64,000 nucleotides of DNA. Source: Adiantum capillus-veneris (lineage: Eukaryota; Streptophyta; Polypodiopsida; Polypodiales; Pteridaceae). A program made the translations under genes and the position numbers. Below the pieces are notes generated by a model. It had not been told where the DNA came from. It did no database searches and saw only the letters and a program-made list of their open reading frames with translations. This document shows positions 1 through 11,796 of the stretch, piece by piece (position 1 is the first letter of the stretch; each line of letters starts with the position of its first letter). Location of the stretch: the NCBI GenBank assembly GCA_014529385.2, contig CM043956.1:93483221-93547220 (forward strand), given 5' to 3'.

Positions 1-267
1 TGTGTGTATTGGTGTATTTGGACCGGTGATTGCAGGTGATATTGTATTGTTATGAAGGTAAATTTGAGTGGTTAGGGGTGTTGTGTATATCCTATACTAT
101 AGAGAGGCTTTTGTTTGGTGTTTTGGGTGTGTCTCCCTTTTTCCCTTTCCAATATTCTTTCACTTCTTTAATTACCAACATATCATTGGGGAGCAATCAA
201 TGTGCTCCTAAGCGGCAATGTGCTCCTTTTGTTTGGTGTTTTGGGTGTGTATCCCTTTTTCCCTTGT
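1..267. repeat. Non-coding flank with a 40-bp direct repeat
   Basis: No supported gene. A segment of about 40 bp (108-147) recurs at 226-265 with one or two changes; the shared core reads TTTGTTTGGTGTTTTGGGTG and continues into a CCCTTTTTCCC run. A short unit CAATGTGCTCCT also occurs twice (199-210 and 215-226). The second long copy abuts the first recognisable codons of the copia remnant that follows, so this may be the junction where that element was truncated. Confidence 0.6.
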
Positions 268-1984
268 ACTTGATGAGGAAAGGGCTGAAAATGAGCAGGC
301 TAGAGGTATGCCCAAATGGCTGGTGCACACTTTGTGTGACAGTAAATTGGATGCACCTTTGTCTAGTCGTACTCATTTAGGCTCTCGCCATGCATCTTAT
401 GCATCAGATTGTTATGCTTTGGCTGTGTTGAGCTTACATGATGTTGAGGAGCCTCTGTCTTTTGATGAAGCACAAAATTCAGAAAACTAGATGGCTGCCA
501 TGCAATCAGAATATGATGCACTTATAGAAAATGACACATGGACTTTATGTGATTTGCCTCCTGGCAAAATGCCATTGGTACGAAGTGGGTTTACAAGTTG
601 AAACGCAAGCCGGATGGTGAGATAGATCTCCATAAGGCTCGACTTGTTGCAAAGGGTTATGCACATAAAAAAGGCATAGGTTATGAAGAGACCTTTGCTC
701 CCACTTGTCGTATGACTACTGTGCGTTTTCTATGTGCATTGGCAGCCTATTTTGGTTGGGATGTACATCAATCAGACATTGTTACTGCTTTCTCGAATGG
801 TGACATATTTGAGGAAGTTTACGTAACGCAGCCTCGCGGTTTTGTCATAAAAGGACAAGAGGACAAAGTGTGCAGATGTAAGAAAGCTTTGTATAGGTTG
901 AAGCAATCTCCTCGTGCTTGGTATGAGAAACCTGACACTCATTTGGTCAAACGAGGCTTTCATAACAGTCCAACAGAAAGCACATTGCATGTAAAGCGTG
1001 AGGGTGATGTACTTCTCATTGTGGTTCTTTATGTCGATGATTTGCTGATCACAAAACCAAACGAGAGACATATTGATGAATTTAAGGCTGATTTGAATGC
1101 TACTTTCAAGATGAAATATATTGGGGTTGTTGCATCATTACTTGGGTATATAGTTTAAGCAGCGTGATGGTGGTATTGCCTTGTGTCAGAAAAGTTACAT
1201 AGAGACATTGCTATGTAAGTTTGGACTTGAGGATTGCAAACCTATTGCCACTCCCATGGAAACAAGTTTAAAGTTGAGTCTACATGATTCTGGCGATCCT
1301 GCTAATGTCACTCTTTATCAAACTATTGTTGGCTGCCTCATTTATGTATGCAAACGAGGCCGGATATTTAGTTTGCAGTCTCAAAGGTCAACAGATTTAT
1401 GCATAGCCCAAGGTCTAAGCATTGGCAGGTTGTCAAGAGGATTTTCCGCTACCTTAGTGGCAGTTTACATCTTGGCTTGTTTTATCCCAAGGAAGGATCA
1501 TTGCCGCCAGACTTACATGCTTTTTTAGACTCAAATTGGGCCGGTTGTTTTGACACGCGAGTGTTCGCAAGTGGTTTTTGTTTCATGCTTGGCCGTCCAT
1601 TTATATCATGGTTGAGCAAGAAGAAACCTACTGTGGCCACTTTGACTTGTGAGGCTGAGTACAGGGCAGCCTTCACAGCTACGATTGAGTGTGTATGGCT
1701 CAGACGCCTTATGGCTGATTTGGGTGTTGGACATGACACCCAACACTATCTACACTGACAATCAGAGCGCATTGGCAGTTGCGACGAACCCAGTTTTTCA
1801 TGCTCGCACAAAGCACATTGAGGTGCATTACCACTATGTCAGGGAGAGGCTCTTAGCAGGAGAGATCAGCTTGGCTTATGTGCCAACACAGGACAACCTT
1901 GCAGATCTTTTCACAAAGGCATTGTCTCGTGAGAATCTTGAAGCTTTCCGAAAAGCTTTGGGCTTACTCCCCTTTGTGGACGGA
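268..1984 (+). pseudogene. Ty1/copia pol remnant (reverse transcriptase and RNase H), element A
   Basis: This is the 3' half of a copia polyprotein that would copy element RNA into DNA in cytoplasmic particles. The linker before RT starts near 268. RT proper runs about 481-1400, with the motif LVAKGY, the RT core QSDIVTAF and the catalytic YVDD at about 1030-1041. RNase H runs about 1400-1984 and ends in the copia signature ADLFTKAL. A stop at 488-490, a frameshift after the YVDD block (about 1120-1180) and further shifts near 1400 and 1735 break the frame, and the normal stop after the final PFVD is changed to a sense codon. gag, protease and integrase are absent, so the copy is 5'-truncated or continues beyond the window only in rearranged form. 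It belongs to the same family as the copies at 6.2-10.4 kb and 47.0-50.3 kb. Confidence 0.9.
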
Positions 1985-2059
1985 TCATGTCCTCACAGCA
2001 TGGCACTTCCCTTTACTCATGTGCCAGCTCCCGTTTATCGCATCACTCCAGGGGGGACT

Positions 2060-2286
2060 TTTTACCATATACATGTGGTAGTGATGTGTGTGAACACACT
2101 AGGACCGCCGGGGCATTTTTCCCCTCTTTAGGAGGTTTTTTTCCCCGAGCATTGTATATACGCCCATCACTCTAGGGCTATCTATCTTTCCATTGCACAC
2201 TAAGAAACACACTCTCTATTGTGTGCCTTGAGCTTCCTTCGTCTTCTCCAAGCTGTGTGCATTTCTCTACAACCCTAATTCCAACA
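2060..2286 (+). repeat. 3' LTR of copia element A (227 bp)
   Basis: The segment is nearly identical to the two LTRs of the complete copy at 46992-47218 and 50080-50306, which fix its ends. A purine run (CCAGGGGGGAC) at 2048-2058 sits where the polypurine tract should be. The expected first bases TG are changed to TT. It ends in CCAACA. Confidence 0.9.
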
Positions 2287-3707
2287 TTTATATGGTTGGG
2301 AAGGGGGGTCAAATATGTGAACTGATATGCGTGTTGAGAGAGATGGTGAGCACAATGCTCTATGTGAAGCAGGATGGGTGTACTTCTACTCAAAGTTGCT
2401 GCATATGGAGGGCTACGATCCTAGTTATGTTTTTTATCGAGGAGGTCAAGCTATGCAAGGTGTGGGGCAACCCACTTGTGGGTTTGGCAATAGCTGGAGC
2501 AAAAATAAGACAATGTATATATGGTTTTTGTTTGATCACATTGTTTTCCAGGTTTTGCGGCTTGTAGGTGAATAAAGCATCTTTTTGGTTGAACATAAAT
2601 GTTCAAAAAGGGGGTTAGCAAATGATGGAGCACATCATGACAAAGCTCGTCTCGTGGAGACATCCATAGAGTATCCGTAGGCAAAAAATAGATGAGAGAT
2701 GAAAGAGTTATGTCTACTGGAACATGGGGGTGTACTCTTTCTTGATAAAACATGAGCTCTCTAGAAGTTGTGTGTGTTTCAACTATTAAAATGGGGGCTC
2801 CCTTATCTTTTCTTCCCCCAAAAATCTTATCTCTCTTCTGAGCCGACAATACTTCCTTTGTGGGCATCTTTTAATTGACTCATTTTTTACCTTTTTTGGG
2901 CCAAGGAAATGGGGTGGGGGCAAGTGGCCGGGGACCAAAAAGTGGAGCCAGGCACCTATCTAGGCTCGTGGGACCCCAAAAATGGGCTACCTTCCTTCCC
3001 ATGAGCCCATGAGCCCCTCCATAGCAAGCCTTGAGAGCTCCTCACAAGGTGATACACCCATAATGGGCTCCCCCTTTAGCCTATATACCCCCCACTTCCC
3101 ACTTTTTCCTTTCCATGTGGGATAATCCCCCCGCCACATGCCACTTCCTCCTCAATCGTCCCAAATCCCTTGTGTCCAACAAATTTCCAAATTTCCTCCC
3201 AAGCAAGAGAGCTTCTTGGAAAAACTTCCCCCAAGCATAACTTGTTGCTCCGATCATCGAATGACACACTGTAACACACCGCTTGGAGCCCAAGTCATTG
3301 GCTACTTCTAGAATTCTCAAACCTCAGCATTTCTAATTCCAATCATCAAGTTGGCCTAGTTGCCTTTGTCGTGTGCACCTACAATCACTGTCTAAGTTGA
3401 GACTGCCCACTTTGGATGCTCATAACTCATGAGGTACAAGCTCGATTCACGAGATATAAAGCACGGCTGTAAATATTTATTAAAAACCATGTCTTGGGGA
3501 CTCAAACAACACAAAATATCATCATTCAATCTTGGCAAAATCACACCTTTGTACATGAATTTTTACATAGTCACTTCCAAGACTTGTAGGGCTATATACA
3601 CATACATACATCAGGCTAGTGGGCAAGCTTTTTGGCATGACTTAGTGACTTAAGGCTCGTCCAAAAAATGTGTGACATAGCTTGCCAACCCCACCTAGCC
3701 TGCTTGA
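2287..3707. other. Unassigned intergenic stretch, possibly old LTR sequence
   Basis: No gene is supported. The longest open frame (minus strand, 2451-2867, 138 codons) matches no family I recognise and has no conserved motif. The part from about 2880 to 3450 is rich in GGGACC and GGGGCAAG runs, similar in style to the LTR-like block at 51.1-52.6 kb. It lies where the 3' LTR of the gypsy remnant at 3.7-6.2 kb would be expected, so an eroded LTR is possible but not shown. Confidence 0.4.
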
Positions 3708-6225
3708 TCATTCATGACAAGCAAAGGTTTCTAGGGTGAACAAAATTTGCAGCTCATTCCCAGAAACCTCATTTACATTCTCAGATGTTTCCACACTATC
3801 TTCCTCTATTGATGGCATCTCATATGTCATTATTCTCATCAACCGTGCCAGATATTTCTTTAATCTGTAACCATTAACACAATATTTATGATGTGCACCA
3901 CTCAAATTTGCCAATAGATATGTGCCAATTTCAAAATTCTTTACAACAGTAAAAGGACCTTCCCATTTGATTTGAAACTTTTTCTACTATTCTATCACAA
4001 CACCAAATCACTCTTTTCAATTCCCTTATCCTTTACGCATTTATTAGATTTTATCTGAGCCTTCTTGGACACTTCTTCATAGTAGTTCAAAGCTAAAACT
4101 CTGTCCAATTGCAAACATTGTATATCCAACATTTTTGCCAAGTATTTTTTTTCTCTTCATCTACCAATGACAATAACTTGAGTGCAAGAATCTCCACTTC
4201 AATTGGCAATAAAGATTCCTTGCCATAAACCAAGTGGTAAGGAGAAAATCATGTGCTCGTTTTAATAGCAGTTCTGTAGCCCATAATACACAAGGCAACT
4301 CTGAATCCCAAGTCTTCCTATGTATGTGGGTCCTTTTTGTTAAGATCTTCAAAAAATCTCCATTGAGCCTCTCATTGAGACCATTGCATTGTGGATAATA
4401 AGGAGAAATGTACCTATGCTGTTTATTGAGCTTCTCGCATAAGAAATCAAACAGCTCTCGTCTAAATTTTGGTCCTCTATCAAAGTATATCTCTACGGGC
4501 ACACCAAATTTGCAACATATATGCTCAAACTTTCCCATTTCTTTGTTGGTATTCTGTTTGATAGCCTTGGCTTCTACCCATCATGATAAATAATCCACTA
4601 CTGTCAAAATGTAAACATTTCTTTTGCTAGTTATAGGTAAGGTCCAATAGCATCAAGATGCAATTTTTCAAACACATCAAAAGCTAGAATCGTCTTTCGC
4701 AATTTGGGCTTTAAAATTATCTTTCCCATCTTTTGGCAAGGCAAACAAAATTTGCACCTATGGTTAACATCCCGCTGAATGTTTGGCCATTCATAGCCTT
4801 TTTGCAAAATTTTATGCAATATGATCTTCATGACAAAATGGCCTCTGCAAGATCCCTCGTGATTTTCTTCCAAGATCTTATAAATCTCCTCTTTCCAAGG
4901 CACACGCTGCAAAACCAAATCACTTCCTTTCATGTACTGCACATCATTAAGCATTTTGTATTTCCTGGCTTTTCTAATAAACGCATACTTTTTGGAGGAC
5001 GGTAAACATTCAGGTAGGACAAGTGTCAACTAGAAAATCCATTTCCTTTTATAACACTTCCCTCCCATGATATAAATCGGCATTTTTCTTTTAGCACAAA
5101 CATACAAATAATCATTTCTTAGGCAGCACTTCTTCATTTTGAGACCTCTCAATATGCTGCAAACTTCATGATTCAAACTTTTTGAGCAAACGACTTCACC
5201 TTGAAGCATAAATTCTTAGTTTAAGATTCTTATTCTTCCATACTCCCAATACTTGCTTCATGGCCAAGGAGGCATCTCCTTTGATCTGCAAGCATCTAAT
5301 TACCAACTGTAAAAAAATGTGCAAACCACCTTCAAGAGCCATGTACTCTGCCTCATTGTCACTTTTTGCATCAAGTTTCAGCCCTTGCTTCCTTACAAGT
5401 TTTCCTTGTGCATCATAAATGAAAATGCCTCCCAAAGTAGCATCATGGCTTCTTCGATAAGAGCCATCTAAATATAACAATGAAGCATCAGAGATGGCAA
5501 GGGTCTCGACTTTCTTCTTTTGCACCACCTCTTCCTTAACCAAAACAAGAGTGTCTTTATAAGTGAGTAAATCTGGTAGGGTCCACCAAAAAGGTGAACT
5601 CAAACTCTTGATGTTCAATAATCCATTTTATCACTATTTTTGATATATTTGAATTATTGAAGAGCTGAGGAAGCAATGAATAACTAGTGAGAAAGGTGAA
5701 CGACTTTTGCAGCAACTAAGTCTGAATCCTCTCATAACCATATTGATCATCACTAATTCTATTTCAGAGTAATCTCTTTCATGAGGAGTCTTCACTAGCT
5801 CTACTAGCATAATGAATAGGCTTCATATACTGAGACTCATTTCCCTTTTGCAACAACATGGCCCCAATGGAATCACCTCCCACTGATGGGTTAACATAAA
5901 ACTCCATTTTATAGTCAAGAGCTTGCATAATAGGTAGTGTACTCAAAAGTTCTTTGACTCTATCAAAAACATCATCACTATCACGAGACCACTCCAAGGG
6001 ATCATTCTTAATTGCTTGCATTAATGGATACAGATGCCAAAGGTATGAAATGAGACATATATTTAACCTCCTGTATAAAAGTGGTGAACGGTCTGGTATC
6101 TTTTGGAGATGACAGCAACAACAAAGACTCCACTTTCTCTAGAATTTCTTCAATCCCATTTTTTGAAATCACATGTCCAAGAAGCTTCACCCTAGGCTGT
6201 GCTAAATGGCATTTCTTAGTGTTAT
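3708..6225 (-). pseudogene. Ty3/gypsy pol remnant with dual RNase H (Tat-like order)
   Basis: Reading leftwards, the order is the end of RT, RNase H, a second RNase H, then integrase. The RT thumb (about 6225-6010) carries LLGHVISKNGI. RNase H 1 (about 6021-5779) carries SIGAMLLQ and PIHYASRA. RNase H 2 (about 5618-5196) is of the archaeal/plant-like type, with YLDGSYRR, GGIFIYDAQGKLV and SDNEAEYMALEGGL. The integrase HHCC zinc domain (about 5029-4631) has H-x7-H followed by CKFCLPC. The integrase core (about 4538-4161) has DRGPKFRREL and YYPQCNGLNERLN. An integrase tail with VNGYRLKKYL lies at 3914-3840. A second RNase H between RNase H and integrase is known from the Tat branch (Ogre, Retand) of plant gypsy elements. 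Frameshifts separate the domains. gag, protease and the RT fingers and palm are missing: at 6225 the sequence switches abruptly to copia. Confidence 0.85.
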
Positions 6226-9200
6226 GCCATTCCCTAAGGACATGATCAATCCACAAAAGGGAGTAAACCCAAAGCCTTGCGAAAAGCTTTGAAATTTTGA
6301 TCACCAGACAATGCCTTTGTGAAAATATCTGCAAGGTTGTCTTGTCTTGGCACATAAGCCAAGCTGATCGCTCATGCTGAGAGCCTCTCCCTGACATAGT
6401 GGTAATGCACCTCAATGTGTCTTTTGTGCAATCATGAAGAACTAGGTTCCTTGCAACTCCCAATGCGCTCTAACTGTCAGTGTAGAGAGTGCTGGCAGTG
6501 TCCTATCCAACACCCAACTCATCCATCACGCATATGAGCCATACACACTCAATTATTGCAAAGAAGACTGTCTTATACATAGCCTCACATATGGAAGTGG
6601 CCATAGTAGGTTGCTTCTTGCTCAACCATGATATGCATGAATTGTCGAGCATGAAACAAAAACCACTCGTGGTGGACACTCGCTTGTCAAAACAACCAAT
6701 TCAATCGGAGTTTCAAAAAGTATGTAAATCTTGCGGCAATGATCTCCACTTGGGATAAAAAAAAGCTAAGATGTAAAGTGTCATTCAAGTAGCAAAAAAT
6801 CCTCTTCAAAACCTGCCAATGCTTATATCTTGGTCTATGCATAAATCTCCTAATCTGTGGGATTGCAAACTGAATGTCTGGCCTCGTGTTGCATACATAA
6901 ATGAGGCATCCAAGAGAAAATTAATAAAGAGTGACATCGGGGCAATCACTAGAATCATGAAGACTTAATTTCAAACCTGTTTCCACGGGAGTGACAATAG
7001 GTTTGCAATACAGAAGCACAAACGTACAAAGCAATGTTTCTATGTAACTTGCAGAAGTAATGATGTAGCAATCCCAAATCTTCATCTTGAAAGTAGCATT
7101 CAAATCAGCCTTAAGCTGAACAGTATGTCTCTCATTTGGTTTAGTGATCAGGAAAAATCATCCACATAGAGAACAACAATGAAAAGTACATCACCCTCAC
7201 GCTTTACATAAAATTTGCTTTCTATTGGACTGTTACAAAAGCCCCGTTTGACCAAATGACTGTCAACCTTCTCATACCAAGCACAAGGATATTGCTTCAA
7301 CCCATACAAAGATGTCTTACTCTTCTACACTTTATTTTCCTACCTTTAATAACAAAACCGCGAGGCTGTGTTACATAAACTTCCTCAAATATGTCACCAT
7401 TCAAGAAATCAATAACAATGTCTCACTGATGTACATCCCAACCAGAATGAGCTTCCAATGCACATAGAAAATGCATAGTACAAGTGGGAGTAAAAGTATC
7501 TTCATAATCTATGTCTTTTGCTGTGAATAACCCTTCACAACAAGTCGAGTCTTATAGCAATCAATCTCGTCATCCGACTTGCGTTTCAACTTGAAAACCC
7601 ACTTTGTATCAATGGCCTTTTTTTCATAGAGGCAAATCATATAAAGTCCATGTGTCATTTCTTTAAGTGCATCATATTCTAATTGCATGGCAGCCATCCA
7701 ATTTTCTCCATTTTGTGCTTCATTGAAAAAAAAATGGTTCCTCAACATCACATAAGCTAAACCGAGACAAAGCATAACAATATGATGCATGAGATGCATG
7801 GCGAGAACCTAACAAGTATGAATAGACAAAGGTGCCTCCAATTTAGTGTCACGCAAAGTATAAACCAACCATTTTGGCATAACTCTAGCATACTCATTCT
7901 CATAACTTTCCCCATCAAGTACATCATGTACATCTGCATCAGTAACAGGACAATCTGTAACATGTATTTTTAGAAACCCCCATAGGCTGTACATTAGCCT
8001 CATTGGAATATACAATTAAACTTTCACCACTAAAAAGAGGCAACAAAGTGTCATAAATATCTTCCAAGCACTATCTCTAGTACATGACAGCAAGGGCTTA
8101 ACAGAATCTTCCACAAACACAACACCTTGTGAGACCAAGATCCACTCTGTTTGCGGATGATACAACCTCTAACCTTTGCTTTCAGCACTATAACCAACAA
8201 AAATACATTTGACAGTCTTATCATCCAATTTTTTGTGTTGCATTTGTGGCACCAAAGCATATGTCAAACAACCAAAAACATGCATGTGCTTAATAGAAGT
8301 CTTTCCATCATGCCATGCTTCATAAGGAGTCATAGATTGCAAAGCTTTTATAGGACACCTGTTAAGTACATAAGTGGCACACATGATAACCTTAAGCCAA
8401 AACGAATGTGGTAAAGCTTGAATTTTGACCATACATCATGCCATTTTTGTAAGAGACCTAATTTTCTTCTCAACAATGCCAATTTTTTGAGGTGTATATG
8501 GCACTATACATTGGTGTTTTATCCCAGGACTTAAATTCATGAGACATATACTCCTCCCCTTGATCGGAACAGAGGGTGTCCATACTACATTTTGACACAT
8601 TTTCAGCCATAGCAAGAAATTTCTTGAAGCACATAAACACTTCCAACTTAGCTTTAAGTGGATAAACCCTTGAGTGCCTAGAGTAATCATCGATAAAAGT
8701 CACGAAGTATAGTTAATTGCCCATGGATGGAGTTTGCATGGACACAAACATCACTATGCACAAGTTGCAACCTGCATGTGGCCCTAACTAAACCATCCTT
8801 TGGAAACTTTGAACGTTGCATCTTATCCAAAATGCAGCCTTCACAAACCTGTTTGACATGTGCTTCAAGAGACGGCAAAGAAGCAACCATATTAGATTTT
8901 TAAAAACGCAATAAACTAGAAAGATCAAAATGCCTAGAACGTCCATGCCAAAGATTTGCATCTAAAAGAGTCTTTGAATCCACAATGGAATTTGCAAAAT
9001 TATGCCCACACTTGTCATACAAAGTAAGCTTGTATAGACCACAACATAAAATGATTGATGGGACGATCTCATCACCAAAATTGAGATCCTAAACTGTAAA
9101 CCTATCATCCCTAAATTTCACAATAAGACAAAGTCTAGCGAGTGCAAAAACAGGCAAAAGAATCTTCTTGACACCAGGTACATACAATGTATCAAAAAGT

Positions 9201-10412
9201 GTAAAAGAACTGCCATTCGTAGTAGTAAGCACAATCTTTTCAAGTCCTTGAACCGCATATGAGACATTGTCGGCACAAGTGACAATATTCCCATGAGGGA
9301 CACACTCAAGATAGGTAAATAAAGCAGGATGTGAGGTAATGTTCTTTACAGCTACCACTGTCAAAATACCACACATATGAATCTACAGCAACTAACATGC
9401 ATGAATCATGGACAACACGATCATAAGTACAATTTGTACTAAATGCCCACTCTACATCTACATCAACATCACAATCTCCTTTCAGAGAATACTCTACAAT
9501 AGCTGCACTTGTATTGGACCCTATAATTGATACAACCTCTTTCTTCTTAGCATCTTTTGCCTTCAACTTAGGACACTACTTGATTAGGTGATCATTAGCC
9601 TTATAATAATGGCAAGAATTTTCTTTTTCCCTTATCACCATAATTTCTAGACAAAGTGCTGTCAACAGAAGCATTAGGAACATAAGATTTTCCACTTGCA
9701 GAAGAACCATGAGAAGTGGTTACATTGTTGTTACCACATTTTCTTTGAGCAGCAATTCTAACCTGTTTAAATGCACATTCACTTGTTTTTTCTAGAAAGT
9801 GACTCTTGCAATAGAAATGTGCATAATGCATTAAACTTGACAACTTGAGGATTTCCTTGGGCCATAAGTCTCCAAGTACTAGCAAACGTCTGATAAGAAT
9901 CTAGTAATGCATCAAGAATAGTCTGCACATGGGAACTGTCAAAAATGACTTTGCCTACAGAAATAAGCTCCTCATTAATTGATATCCTTGACACCATCAA
10001 GGAAAGTGTTCATCACATCTTTCTCATGGATAATCTTTGACCCCAGCTCTTTACACATCAATGCAATTTTAGCCTCATTGTGACTTGCATAAAAACCAGC
10101 CAAAACATCCCAAGCCTGTTTTGCAGCTTTTGTTGAATGAATATGAGGTGTAATAGTGCGCTTCACAGACAATGCAATCAAAGCATGAATCTACGCATCT
10201 TTTACATCCCAACGAGCTTGCTCACTGATCATAGGCAAAATAGCTTTGGTAGCAGTAATCATTCCACCAAAACCAGCAACATCCTCAACATTGCCTACAT
10301 TCTCAGAATCAAGCCATACATCAATGCCCTGCACGATATTCCAAACGCCCTTTGACACAAGAATATGTTGCATCATATAAGCCCACATAGGGTAATTGTT
10401 CTCATCCAATAC
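6226..10412 (-). pseudogene. Ty1/copia internal region without LTRs, element B
   Basis: A degenerate gag-protease-integrase-RT-RNase H series is read leftwards. gag is at about 10412-9600 and begins at a match to the [11 protein letters not shown] block of the complete copy at 47.0-50.3 kb. Protease is at about 9566-9089, with WYFDSG. The integrase zinc region is at about 8890-8687 (HVKQVCEGC), followed by the catalytic core at 8703-8169 with TFIDDYSRHSRVYPLK, CSDQGEEY and FGCLTYA. RT is at about 7799-6900 and RNase H at about 6760-6250. Many stops and frameshifts are present. Both ends are abrupt: the right end stops inside gag, and the left end stops about 25 bp past the position of the pol stop, just short of where the 3' LTR should start. 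Confidence 0.88.
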
Positions 10413-11098
10413 ATTCGAACACTAATATTCACAACACCTACAATAAGCCATGACATAATTTAAAAGTACAACATAAATTTTAAATAAAATTGTATATAAG
10501 GTTTTTAAAAAAATTATAAATTGACTTAAACTGAAATAACTCAATGATTTTTTTTCAAACTTATTATTATTACCAAATATAATCAAAATTTAAAAATAAC
10601 AAATTTAATTTATTTTTTAATTCTTTCAAAAAATGTGTGTGTGTGCATGTAGTGTGTCAAATTATGTGTAAATTTATGTAGATATTTATTTATTTACGTG
10701 TTTATGTGCATGTGTTTGTGTGTGTGCACACAAAGAAAGGGATAGTGCACTCACAAGCGGCATAAGTGAGCACAAAACGCTTGAGAGATGCCGCTAAATC
10801 TGGAACAAAACACTCACACACACACACTATATGTCAGACACGCACACAAAAATTACAAATCTATGATATAATCTCACCTTCTTGTTACGGACGAGTGTAT
10901 GAGTGGAGATCTTAAGCCTAGTAAAGTCCCACAATAGCAAATCTGAAGCAAGGGAGAAGAGAAGAGTAGTTCAAAGAATTGGACAAAAATGCAGAAGAGA
11001 ACCTGCGGTTGTGTTTTTGCAGGTGGTGTCGATGCAGGTGTCCGTATGTACATTGGTATTATTATCAATAACATCGTCGATATGAGCATTGGTAATTA
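10413..11098. other. AT-rich and CA/GT-rich non-coding sequence
   Basis: No gene is supported. 10440-10640 is strongly A+T-rich with long A and T runs. 10630-10850 contains short GT and CA microsatellites. From about 11020 there are repeats of an ATCGAC-like motif that probably belong to the CACTA-like end that follows. Confidence 0.5.
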
Positions 11099-11212
11099 AA
11101 AGTTTAGTTTTAAAAAAATTGGATCTCCCTTTAGGTTTAGCAATGCATATACCCTAATGATGTCGATAATTTGGCATCGGTTATGAAGTCCTCTCTTATA
11201 GTGCTTCCCTTA
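11020..11212 (-). mobile_element. Candidate CACTA-type transposon end (inverted)
   Basis: On the minus strand the sequence starting at 11212 reads CACTATAAGAGAGG, then ATAACCGATGCCA and several ATCGAC-containing units (ATCGACATCA, ATCGACGATG, CATCGACACC). The first 12 or so bases match two other places in the window (13602 and 63235). A CACTA start followed by subterminal short repeats is typical of En/Spm (CACTA) elements. I could not find the partner end or a 3-bp target duplication, so this is a candidate only. Confidence 0.4.
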
Positions 11213-11375
11213 CAAATTTCTAAGCTAGCAATAGACAGTACTTACTCGCTTACCACTTTTTGGTAGCACTAAGTTCTTATTTTTCCCTCGATGTTGATGC
11301 AATGAGGAGTTCGCCATGTAGTCTCATGCATGCAAGATACACATATAACATACCAATTGCACTCAATGATGTTGG

Positions 11376-11783
11376 AGTTATGGATATGGGATTTGTACAT
11401 TTATGCTCAAGTGATCATTAGGAGCTATGGTCATTTGTGCCGGCCGGCAAATGTGTATTCATTTTTTAGCATTGAAGAATCTGTAAATGAAATACGTGCA
11501 AGAGGGAAATGCTCACTCTTGCACGGGGAGATTGCACCTAGTGTCTGCCTTGTTCTTCTCTCCTCTCCACTCCTCTCTCTTGACGTGCCGACATAGCACT
11601 CTGCTCTAGGAGGTGCACCTACACACACTCTCTTGCTCTCTCCCGCTCTCTGTCTCTCTCTTATTACGTACGACTCAGAGTATGTGCAAAGATGGTTGCC
11701 AGGTATACAGTTTTGTCGATTTATGGCTTGCAATATGCTGTTTTCTCTATTTGGCAGGGCCACCTCGCCTTTCGTTTGCAGCA
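11376..11783 (+). repeat. 5' LTR of element X
   Basis: It matches the right-hand repeat at 29376-29783 along its whole length with scattered substitutions. It ends in GCAGCA, one base before the primer-binding site. It includes pyrimidine-rich runs around 11550-11670 and a nearly perfect hairpin, GTGCAAGAGGGAAATGCTCACTCTTGCAC at 11495-11523, whose arms are GTGCAAGAG and CTCTTGCAC. Confidence 0.8.
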
Positions 11784-11784
11784 G

Positions 11785-11796
11785 TGGTCTCAGAGC
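11785..11796 (+). other. Primer-binding site of element X
   Basis: TGGTCTCAGAGC differs at one base from TGGTATCAGAGC, the usual plant LTR-element site complementary to the 3' end of initiator tRNA-Met. It lies one base after the LTR and sets the plus orientation of X. Confidence 0.75.

Noticed and set aside
6489-6758. 89-codon plus-strand frame
   Set aside because: It is the antisense shadow of the copia B RNase H; the same shadow occurs over the RNase H of elements A and C.
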